Of a stretch of 60,658 nt of DNA, positions 50,969 through 57,657 are shown in pieces. A program made the translations under genes and the position numbers. The notes under the pieces were generated by a model. It had not been told where the DNA came from. It made no database searches and saw only the letters and a program-made list of their open reading frames with translations. Within the stretch, counting starts at the first letter, position 1. Each line of letters starts with the position of its first letter. This DNA is from Novosphingobium sp. 28-62-57 (lineage in GTDB: Bacteria; Pseudomonadota; Alphaproteobacteria; Sphingomonadales; Sphingomonadaceae): the NCBI GenBank assembly GCA_002256985.1, contig NCGO01000016.1, positions 1 to 60,658 of the forward strand. Reading direction: 5' to 3'.

Positions 50969-52126
50969 ATGACTGTTGCTGTACCGGCTCGCAAACCTGC
51001 GCGCCCCTTCTTCTCGTCCGGTCCCTGTGCAAAGCCGCCCGGATACTCCCCCGAAAAACTCGCCACCGAATCGCTGGGTCGGTCACACCGCGCCAAGATC
51101 GGCAAGGCGCGCCTTCAGTACAGCATCGATCTGATGCGCGAAGTGCTGCAACTGCCCGATACGCACCGCATCGGCATCGTTCCGGGGTCTGACACCGGCG
51201 CTTTTGAAATGGCGATGTGGACGATGCTTGGCGCGCGCCCCGTCACCACGCTGGCATGGGAATCGTTCGGTGAAGGTTGGGTCACCGATGCGGTCAAGCA
51301 GCTCAAGATCGATCCCACCGTCATGCGCGCCGATTATGGCCATATCCCCGATCTGAACGCCATCGACTGGAGCAACGACGTGCTGTTCACATGGAACGGC
51401 ACCACCTCGGGCGTTCGCGTTCCGAACGCCGATTTCATCCCTGCGGATCGCGAGGGCCTGTCCTTTGCCGACTCCACTTCTGCAGTTTTCGCCTACGATA
51501 TCGACTGGTCGAAAATCGACGTTGCCACCTTCTCCTGGCAAAAGGTCCTTGGCGGCGAAGGCGGCCACGGCGTGCTGATCCTCGGCCCCCGCGCGGTCGA
51601 ACGGCTTGAAACCTACACCCCCGCATGGCCGCTGCCGAAGGTGTTCCGCCTTGTTTCCAAGGGCAAGCTCACCGAAGGCGTGTTCAAGGGCGAGACGATC
51701 AACACCCCCTCGATGCTCGCTGTCGAAGACGCGATCTTCGCGCTCGAATGGGCCAAGGATCTGGGCGGCCTCGAAGGCCTGAAGGCCCGCAGCGATGCGA
51801 ATGCCGCCGCGCTCGACAAGATCGTGGCAGAACGCGATTGGCTGCACCATCTGGCTGCAGATGAAGCTTATCGCTCAAAGACAAGCGTTTGCTTGTTCGT
51901 GACACTTTTCGATCAGGACATGATTAAACGCTTCGCAGCGCTCCTTGAGAAGGAAGGGGCAGCATACGATATCGCAGGGTATCGCGATGCACCGGCAGGC
52001 CTCCGAATTTGGTGTGGTGCCACTGTAAACGTGGAAGACATTGAGGCTCTTGGGCCATGGCTCGACTGGGCCTACCAGACCGTCAAGGCTGAAGAGCAGG
52101 CGAAACACAGCGCGCCACATTCATGA
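50969..52126 (+). CDS. serC: Phosphoserine transaminase
   Basis: A 385-residue fold-type I PLP enzyme that makes 3-phosphoserine. The PLP lysine is K192 in SWQKVLGGEGGHG. The N-terminal ARPFFSSGPCAKPPGYSPEKL and the length fit the alphaproteobacterial/archaeal type, longer than the 362-residue E. coli SerC. serA follows after two repeats. The codon use changes sharply near 51860: upstream codons are strongly GC-biased, while from about residue 298 to 365 many rare codons appear (ACA, GTT, TTG, CTT, CGA, GTA). The frame is intact. This suggests that the 3' third came from another lineage by recombination. Confidence 0.93.
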   Translation: MTVAVPARKPARPFFSSGPCAKPPGYSPEKLATESLGRSHRAKIGKARLQYSIDLMREVLQLPDTHRIGIVPGSDTGAFEMAMWTMLGARPVTTLAWESFGEGWVTDAVKQLKIDPTVMRADYGHIPDLNAIDWSNDVLFTWNGTTSGVRVPNADFIPADREGLSFADSTSAVFAYDIDWSKIDVATFSWQKVLGGEGGHGVLILGPRAVERLETYTPAWPLPKVFRLVSKGKLTEGVFKGETINTPSMLAVEDAIFALEWAKDLGGLEGLKARSDANAAALDKIVAERDWLHHLAADEAYRSKTSVCLFVTLFDQDMIKRFAALLEKEGAAYDIAGYRDAPAGLRIWCGATVNVEDIEALGPWLDWAYQTVKAEEQAKHSAPHS

Positions 52127-52129
52127 CCT

Positions 52130-52152
52130 GCGCCCCCGCGAAGGCGGGGGCC
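52130..52152. repeat. Single GC-rich hairpin (family A, half copy)
   Basis: GCGCCCCCGCGAAGGCGGGG lies 4 bases after the serC stop. It is the left half of the paired repeat seen at 6864 and could attenuate transcription into serA. Confidence 0.75.
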
Positions 52153-52198
52153 TCCCTCGGCAGCGCGCTACCCAAACAATCGTCACACTACCCAAATT

Positions 52199-52286
52199 CG
52201 TCATCCCCGCGCAGGCGGGGATCCAGCTTCAACCTCACACCCAAATGCGATGCCGGGACTGGATTCCCGCCTTCGCGGGAATGACG
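52199..52286. repeat. CGTCATCCCCGCG-type paired repeat (family A variant) before serA
   Basis: The left part CGTCATCCCCGCGCAGGCGG continues GGATCCAG; the right part is CTGGATTCCCGCCTTCGCGG followed by GAATGACG. The two ends are inverted relative to each other. The right end lies against GAGGAA, the ribosome binding site of serA, 12 bases before its ATG. Confidence 0.88.
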
Positions 52287-52297
52287 AGGAATTCAAA

Positions 52298-53884
52298 ATG
52301 ACCAAGCCCCGCGTACTCATTTCCGACAAGATGGACCCCAACGCCGCCCGCATTTTCACCGAAATGGGCTGCGACGTTGACGTCATCACCGGCGAAACGC
52401 CCGAACAGTTGATCGCCCGCATCGGCGAATACGATGGCCTCGCCATCCGCTCGTCCACCAAGGTGACCAAGGCGATCCTCGATGCCGCCACCAACCTGAA
52501 AGTCATCGGCCGCGCCGGCATTGGCGTGGACAACGTCGATATCCCCTATGCCTCGGGCAAGGGCGTGGTGGTGATGAACACCCCGTTCGGCAACTCGATC
52601 ACGACGGCTGAACACGCCATCGCCATGATGTTCGCGCTCGCCCGCCAGATCCCCGAAGCCAACGCGCAGACGCAGGCGGGCCTGTGGCCCAAGAACGGCT
52701 TCATGGGCATCGAAGTGACCGGCAAGACGTTGGGCCTGATCGGCGCAGGCAACATCGGCTCGATCGTCGCTTCGCGCGCGCTCGGCCTCAAGATGAAGGT
52801 TGTCGCCTTCGACCCGTTCCTCACGCCCGAACGCGCCGTGGAAATGGGCGTGGAAAAGGCCGATCTCGATACGCTGCTGGCCAAGGCAGACTTCATCACG
52901 CTGCATACGCCGCTGACCGACCAGACCCGCAACATCCTGAGCCGCGAAAACCTGGCCAAGACCAAGAAGGGCGTGCGCATCATCAACTGCGCGCGTGGCG
53001 GGCTGATCGATGAAGCCGCGCTCAAGGATGCGATGGATTCGGGCCAGGTCGCAGGCGCCGCGCTCGATGTGTTCGAGACCGAACCCGCCAAGGAATCGCC
53101 GCTGTTCGGCACCCCGAACTTCATCTGCACCCCGCACTTGGGCGCCAGCACGACCGAAGCGCAAGTCAATGTCGCGCTGCAAGTGGCTGAGCAGATGGCT
53201 GATTTCCTCGTCACCGGCGGCGTCACCAACGCGCTGAACATGCCCTCGCTCTCGGCTGAGGAAGCGCCGAAGCTCAAGCCCTATATGGCGCTGGCCGAAA
53301 AGCTGGGCAAGCTGGTCGGCCAGCTGGCGCATGACAATCTGACCAAGATCGCCATCGAGGTCGAAGGCGCAGCCGCGCAGCTCAACCAGAAGCCGATCAC
53401 CGCTGCCGTGCTCGCTGGCCTGATGAGCCAGTATTCGCAGGCCGTGAACATGGTCAATGCGCCGTTCCTCGCCAAGGAACGCGGGCTGGACGTGCGCGAA
53501 GTGCGCCATGATCGCGAAGGCGAATACCGCACGCTGGTGCGCGTCACCGTGAGCACCAGCCAGGGCGAACGCTCGGTTGCAGGCACGCTGTTCGGCAACG
53601 GCCAGCCGCGCCTCGTCGAAATCTTCGGCATCGGCATCGAGGCCGATCTTGATGGCGACATGCTCTACATCGTCAACTCCGACGCGCCGGGCTTCATCGG
53701 CCGCATCGGCACGCTGCTGGGCGAAAACAGCATCAACATCGGCACCTTCCACCTCGGCCGCCGTCAGGCCGGGGGCGAGGCGGTGCTGCTGCTCTCGCTC
53801 GACAACCCGGTCCCCGCCGACGTCCTCAAGCAGGCCAGCGAACTGCAGGGCGTGCGCACGGTCAAGGCGCTGAAGTTCGTCTGA
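52298..53884 (+). CDS. serA: D-3-phosphoglycerate dehydrogenase
   Basis: A 528-residue long-form SerA that starts serine biosynthesis by oxidising 3-phosphoglycerate with NAD+. Substrate and NAD domains carry GLIGAGNIGSIVASRALGLK (dinucleotide loop), the catalytic Arg and Glu region (NCARGGLIDEAAL) and the catalytic His in PHLGASTTEA. The allosteric ASB domain and a C-terminal ACT domain (YIVNSDAPGFIGRIGTLLGE) follow, suggesting feedback control by serine. ATG 52298 follows GAGGAA; the frame is open upstream only because it runs through the repeat. It forms a serC-serA unit. Confidence 0.96.
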   Translation: MTKPRVLISDKMDPNAARIFTEMGCDVDVITGETPEQLIARIGEYDGLAIRSSTKVTKAILDAATNLKVIGRAGIGVDNVDIPYASGKGVVVMNTPFGNSITTAEHAIAMMFALARQIPEANAQTQAGLWPKNGFMGIEVTGKTLGLIGAGNIGSIVASRALGLKMKVVAFDPFLTPERAVEMGVEKADLDTLLAKADFITLHTPLTDQTRNILSRENLAKTKKGVRIINCARGGLIDEAALKDAMDSGQVAGAALDVFETEPAKESPLFGTPNFICTPHLGASTTEAQVNVALQVAEQMADFLVTGGVTNALNMPSLSAEEAPKLKPYMALAEKLGKLVGQLAHDNLTKIAIEVEGAAAQLNQKPITAAVLAGLMSQYSQAVNMVNAPFLAKERGLDVREVRHDREGEYRTLVRVTVSTSQGERSVAGTLFGNGQPRLVEIFGIGIEADLDGDMLYIVNSDAPGFIGRIGTLLGENSINIGTFHLGRRQAGGEAVLLLSLDNPVPADVLKQASELQGVRTVKALKFV

Positions 53885-53907
53885 CCGCACGCCAGTGTGA
53901 AATCATA

Positions 53908-53943
53908 GGGCGGGTGCAGCAATGCTCCCGCCCTTTGCTTTTG
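53908..53943 (+). terminator. Rho-independent terminator after serA
   Basis: GGGCGGG (53908-53914) pairs with CCCGCCC (53927-53933), followed by TTTGCTTTTG. It lies 24 bases after the serA stop codon. Confidence 0.85.
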
Positions 53944-53965
53944 TAGGGTGTGCTTTGGCGCTTTT

Positions 53966-54139
53966 TGTTTCGCGCAGAGGCGCAGAGGAAGCAGAGACCG
54001 CCAAGAGGCCCTGCTTGCGGCGAAGCCGCTCTCCCCGATCAATCTCGCGTTTGACGCATCGTTGCAGGGGAGAAGTGGCCTTGCGGCCAAAAGCTACCTC
54101 TTCGCGCTCTCTGCTTCCTCTGCGCCTCTGCGCGAAACA
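53966..54139. repeat. Long inverted repeat with perfect 32-base arms
   Basis: Arms 53966-53997 and 54108-54139 are exact inverted copies; each contains two short direct units (GCGCAGAG). The 110 bases between contain GCGGCGAAGCCGC and GGCCTTGCGGCC-like smaller palindromes. This element fills most of the 326-base gap between serA and hisZ; no gene is seen in it. It resembles a dispersed intergenic element; a second copy is not present in the window. Confidence 0.85.
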
Positions 54140-54210
54140 CGAATCAGCGCGACCTTGATCGCAGCGCAAGGGTTCGACATTTCCCCACCCACCCGCTAAG
54201 CGCCACACCC

Positions 54211-55329
54211 ATGACCGACCTCGATTCCAGCCTCCTGCCCGAAGGCCTCGAAGACCGCCTGCCCCGCGAAGCGGCGACCACCACGCGCGTGATGCGCAGC
54301 CTTCAGGATGTGATGCACGGCCACGGCTATGACCGTGTGCTGCCGCCGATGATCGAGTTCGAAAAGAGCCTCGCCACGCGCATGGCGGGCATTCAAAGTC
54401 GCCGCATGTTCCGCTTCACCGATCCGTCCAGCTTGCGGATGATGGGCCTGCGGTCGGACCACACCCCGCAGATCGGCCGCATCGCGCAAACCCGCCTTGC
54501 CGAAGCCGCGCGCCCGTTGCGCCTGATGTATGCAGGCCAAGTCCTCACCATCAAGAGCGACGGGTTGAACCCCGCGCGCGAAAAGCTGCAGTGCGGTGCC
54601 GAACTGATCGGCGCAGACAATGTCGCCGCCGCCACCGAAATCGTCTCGCTGGCGGTCGAAGCCCTGCAGGCGACCGGCATTTCCGGCGTCAGCGTCGATT
54701 TCACCCTGCCCGATCTGGTCGATACGCTGGCCGCCAAGGCCTTCCCGCTCGAACCCGGCCAGATCGAGGCGGTGCGCCGCGAACTCGATACCAAGGACGC
54801 AGGGGGCCTGCGCGATGTGGGCGGCGAGGCTTACGTGCCCCTGCTCTACGCCACCGGCGAATTCGACAGCGCCATCGAAAAGCTTTGCGAGATCGATGCA
54901 GGCGGCGCGCTTGCCAGCCGCATCACCGCCTTGCGCGAAATCGCCGCCAGCCTGAACGGCACCACCCGCCTCACGCTCGACCCCAGTGAGCGCCACGGCT
55001 TCGAATACCAGACCTGGTTCGGCTTCACGCTCTATGCAGCAGGCGTGCGCGGCCCGGTCGGCCGCGGCGGGACCTACCGCATCGCCGGTGCCGGTGAGGG
55101 CGAAGTCGCCACCGGCTTCTCGCTCTACCCCGACGCCCTGATCGATCTCCTCTCCCCCAGTGAACCCGCCGAAGACCGCGTGTTCCTCCCGCTGGGCCAC
55201 AACCGCGACGAGGCGGCGCGGTTGCGCTCGATTGGCTGGCGCACGGTTGCGGCTTTGACGGATGCGGACAGCGCGGCGGCGCTGGGTTGCACGCATGTTT
55301 TGGGGGTTAGTGGGCCGGAGAAGGTTTGA
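54211..55329 (+). CDS. hisZ: ATP phosphoribosyltransferase regulatory subunit
   Basis: A 372-residue histidyl-tRNA-synthetase-like protein without tRNA-charging function, which activates a short-form HisG in histidine biosynthesis. Class II synthetase-like motifs are visible: YDRVLPPMIEFEKSL (motif 1 region), MFRFTDPSSLRMMGLRSDHT (motif 2-like) and GRGGTYRIAGAGEGEVATGF (motif 3-like). The C-terminal anticodon domain is missing, as expected of HisZ. hisG is not in the window. In other sphingomonads purA often follows; here an atypical hypothetical gene follows. Confidence 0.9.
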   Translation: MTDLDSSLLPEGLEDRLPREAATTTRVMRSLQDVMHGHGYDRVLPPMIEFEKSLATRMAGIQSRRMFRFTDPSSLRMMGLRSDHTPQIGRIAQTRLAEAARPLRLMYAGQVLTIKSDGLNPAREKLQCGAELIGADNVAAATEIVSLAVEALQATGISGVSVDFTLPDLVDTLAAKAFPLEPGQIEAVRRELDTKDAGGLRDVGGEAYVPLLYATGEFDSAIEKLCEIDAGGALASRITALREIAASLNGTTRLTLDPSERHGFEYQTWFGFTLYAAGVRGPVGRGGTYRIAGAGEGEVATGFSLYPDALIDLLSPSEPAEDRVFLPLGHNRDEAARLRSIGWRTVAALTDADSAAALGCTHVLGVSGPEKV

Positions 55330-55367
55330 AATTCAGCGGTCGGCTTTGGCCCGTGTGAAAGGGCGGC

Positions 55368-56231
55368 ATGTTCATGTATGATTTGCATCTTCTTTGGAGC
55401 GGTTTCGGACCTGAAACTAAGGCTGCATTGATTGGTGCGGCATCAACCATCAGCGTGGGCATCATTGGCTTTGGTGGTCTCATCTTACAAATGCGATCAC
55501 AAGGTAAGCAATCCCGCGATGCGATTGCTGAAAATGAACGCCGCCGGTTGAAGGCTGCGATGTATGAAGATGCAGTAGCGGTCTGCCGTGATTTGGCAGA
55601 TCAAGCTATCGAGCTAGCTAACGCCCTTAGGATGATGATGCTTCAGGTAGAATATGCCGCTCAAGCACATCAGAATGGTCAGCCATACGACTTGCCAGCT
55701 GCACGCTATCCTGTGCTTTTAGAGAAATTTGCGCAATTCTCCGACGCAGCAATAAAGTTCGTCTTTTTGGTTGAGAACCGGAGAGTGGTTGATCCACGGA
55801 TACTGATTTTTCGAACTGCGATGAGCGTAGTGCTGCACGACACGCGGAAACTCATGCACGCGGAGTTTGCGGTCAACGTCATGACCTCAATCCCTGCTCA
55901 GCTTCCTGATGGTCGGGCATTTCCTTACACTCCACCGAGTGTTCAACATGCCGCCAACATAAAGCAACTTTGCGAGCGCTTCATCGATGCGACTGATGCC
56001 GCCGTTATGTATACTGAAGATTTTATGGTCGAACTTCAAAATGCATTGTTAGGCGATTTGTTTGAGAAGCAAGTTGCTCACCGTAAGCCGCTCGACCCGG
56101 CGAAGAAGGTCATTACGCTGGAGAATGCTGACGAGCTTGATCGGTGGTTTGCGGCGTCGACCGATTGGGGCAGAGAGATGGCGCGCATAGAGGCCGAGAC
56201 TGCTGCGCGGTTTCTTGCCGACCAACCGTAG
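55368..56231 (+). CDS. Hypothetical membrane-anchored helical protein, atypical composition
   Basis: A 287-residue protein. One membrane helix (about residues 18-41: AALIGAASTISVGIIGFGGLILQM) is followed by a charged, mostly helical cytosolic part (QGKQSRDAIAENERRRLKAAMYEDAVAVC, FVFLVENRRVVDPRILIFRTAM, LENADELDRWFAASTDW). I do not recognise the family. The DNA is clearly less GC-rich than both flanks and uses codons that are rare elsewhere here, suggesting recent acquisition. The start could be ATG 55368 or ATG 55374. It lies between hisZ and a repeat-bearing non-coding gap. A role in phage defence or signalling is only speculation based on the single-helix layout. Confidence 0.65.
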   Translation: MFMYDLHLLWSGFGPETKAALIGAASTISVGIIGFGGLILQMRSQGKQSRDAIAENERRRLKAAMYEDAVAVCRDLADQAIELANALRMMMLQVEYAAQAHQNGQPYDLPAARYPVLLEKFAQFSDAAIKFVFLVENRRVVDPRILIFRTAMSVVLHDTRKLMHAEFAVNVMTSIPAQLPDGRAFPYTPPSVQHAANIKQLCERFIDATDAAVMYTEDFMVELQNALLGDLFEKQVAHRKPLDPAKKVITLENADELDRWFAASTDWGREMARIEAETAARFLADQP

Positions 56232-56551
56232 CAGGCTGTCAAGACTACCGTGACAGGTGCTAAAGCCCCTAAATTTAGCGTGTTCTAAGAAGAAAGCACA
56301 AATCACTGTCCTACACGCCGCCAAATCCCTAACGTCCATCCCGCTCTTTGAACCGTTCAAACCCCAGCAAAGCCCGCCCAAGCGCAGCGCATTCTGCTGC
56401 GGGCGCTGGTAACTCGCCCCCAAAAAAGCCGCCCCACTGGCCCTCCGGTTTTTTTCTCCAGGACAGTGTAAACTGTGTAAACCTGTTCAGGTCAGGCGGA
56501 GCCAACCTGAACAGAGCCGGGAATAGCTGCGACAAACGCGCATCACAAAAC
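56232..56551. other. Non-coding gap with an inverted repeat and a doubtful small ORF
   Basis: 320 bases between convergent genes. The minus strand holds a 77-codon frame (56329-56562, TTG start, overlapping the hydrolase stop) with a protein-like ending GGFFGGELPAPAAECAALGR ALLGFERF. It has no ribosome binding site and may be a remnant. Near 56483-56514 lies a 10-base inverted repeat. I see no RNA gene. Confidence 0.4.
56483..56514. repeat. 10-base inverted repeat
   Basis: CTGTTCAGGT (56483-56492) is repeated in inverse as ACCTGAACAG (56505-56514) around a 12-base spacer. It lies just beyond the end of the alpha/beta hydrolase gene and could be a terminator without a T-run. Confidence 0.55.
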
Positions 56552-57481
56552 CTACCCCCCAAACACCCCCTTCAACCAAGCATCCATAACCGGCGTCGCC
56601 GCATAGCCCGACTCGCCCAGCTTGCGGTTGATCTCGGCATGGCCCTGCAAGCCCTTGCCCGGAAAGCTGCCCACTTCCACGCTCGATCCACCGCGCTTCA
56701 GGGCCGCCGCCAGATCGTTCGCCTGTGCCACGCCGTCCTCGCGCTGCACGTGCAGCAGCAGGAAGCGCGGCGCGTTGGGCGCGGCGGCGTGGAATGTGGG
56801 CGAGAGCGCCTTCTGCCGCGCCGGATCAGTCCCGAACGCCTGTTTGTAGGTGTCCGACATGAACCGGCCCGCCTGCGCCATCTGTTTGGGCACATCATAG
56901 GCAGCGCCATCGTTGGGCATCACGCCGTCCACATCGGCGAACGACAGCCCCGCCTTGCGCAGATATTGCTCGTCCGTGCCCACCAGCGCCACCAGATGCG
57001 CGCCCGCGCTGTGGCCGGTGATGACCACGCGGCTGCGGTCGATCCCCATGTCCGCCGCCTTGCCCAGCACGAAGGCCAACGCCTGCGCCACGTCGCTGGC
57101 CTGCTGCTCTACGGTGGCTTGCGGCACCAAGCGGTAGTTGATCGAGGCGAAGGCATAGCCCTGCCCCACCAGATGCCCCGGCAGGGCATTGCCCATCGCG
57201 GTGTCCTTCGACCCGCGCTTCCACCCGCCGCCGTGGACATAGAGCACCAGCGGTGCGGCCTTCGCGCCCTTGGGCACCCACAAGTCCAGCACTTGCGCCG
57301 GGTCGCTACCATAGCTCAGCGTCTGCGCGCCCGGAGCGCGCTTGCGCTTGGCATCGCCTTCGGCCCGCTTCTCCATCCGCTTGGCCATACGTTCGCGGAA
57401 GCGGCCACCGGGCTCTGCTTCTGCCACGCTGGTGAAAAGCACCGCAGCACCAACCAGCGCTGCCCATACCACTTTAGCCAT
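56552..57481 (-). CDS. Secreted alpha/beta hydrolase (BD-FAE/HSL-like esterase)
   Basis: A 309-residue protein with a signal peptide (to about AEA, residue 22), a Lys/Arg-rich segment (28-48), and an alpha/beta hydrolase domain. The oxyanion motif is YVHGGGWKRGSK and the nucleophile elbow is TGHSAGAHL with the catalytic Ser. The acid is probably in LHVQREDGVAQA and the His in GLQGHAEIN. The HGGGW pattern fits carboxylesterases of the bd-FAE/HSL group. Periplasmic or secreted; the substrate is unknown. The family B inverted repeat lies upstream. Confidence 0.87.
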   Translation of the reverse strand: MAKVVWAALVGAAVLFTSVAEAEPGGRFRERMAKRMEKRAEGDAKRKRAPGAQTLSYGSDPAQVLDLWVPKGAKAAPLVLYVHGGGWKRGSKDTAMGNALPGHLVGQGYAFASINYRLVPQATVEQQASDVAQALAFVLGKAADMGIDRSRVVITGHSAGAHLVALVGTDEQYLRKAGLSFADVDGVMPNDGAAYDVPKQMAQAGRFMSDTYKQAFGTDPARQKALSPTFHAAAPNAPRFLLLHVQREDGVAQANDLAAALKRGGSSVEVGSFPGKGLQGHAEINRKLGESGYAATPVMDAWLKGVFGG

Positions 57482-57561
57482 GAGTTCACCTCACCGTCCC
57501 TGACCACCCGAAAATTGCGCGCGGCCAGATTTACGATGCGTGAACCACAGACCAACGCAAC

Positions 57562-57630
57562 TCCCGTTCGTGTCGAGCGAAGTCGAGACACTGGCGCCCG
57601 GTGTCTCGACTTCGCTCGACACGAACGGGA
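57562..57630. repeat. TCGAC-type inverted repeat (family B, copy 3)
   Basis: Perfect 30-base arms at 57562-57591 and 57601-57630 with a 9-base loop. The same arms occur at 8269 (28 bases). It lies between the hydrolase start and the TonB receptor stop, both on the minus strand, and could end the receptor transcript. Confidence 0.92.
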
Positions 57631-57657
57631 AGGTGTCAATCTACAGTCAACTTGCCG

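Noticed and set aside
52235-53890. 551-codon minus-strand frame across serA
   Set aside because: It is antisense to serA, with repetitive His/Arg/Gly-rich translation and no family motif.
54196-55296. 366-codon minus-strand frame across hisZ
   Set aside because: It is antisense to hisZ and has no motif or ribosome binding site.
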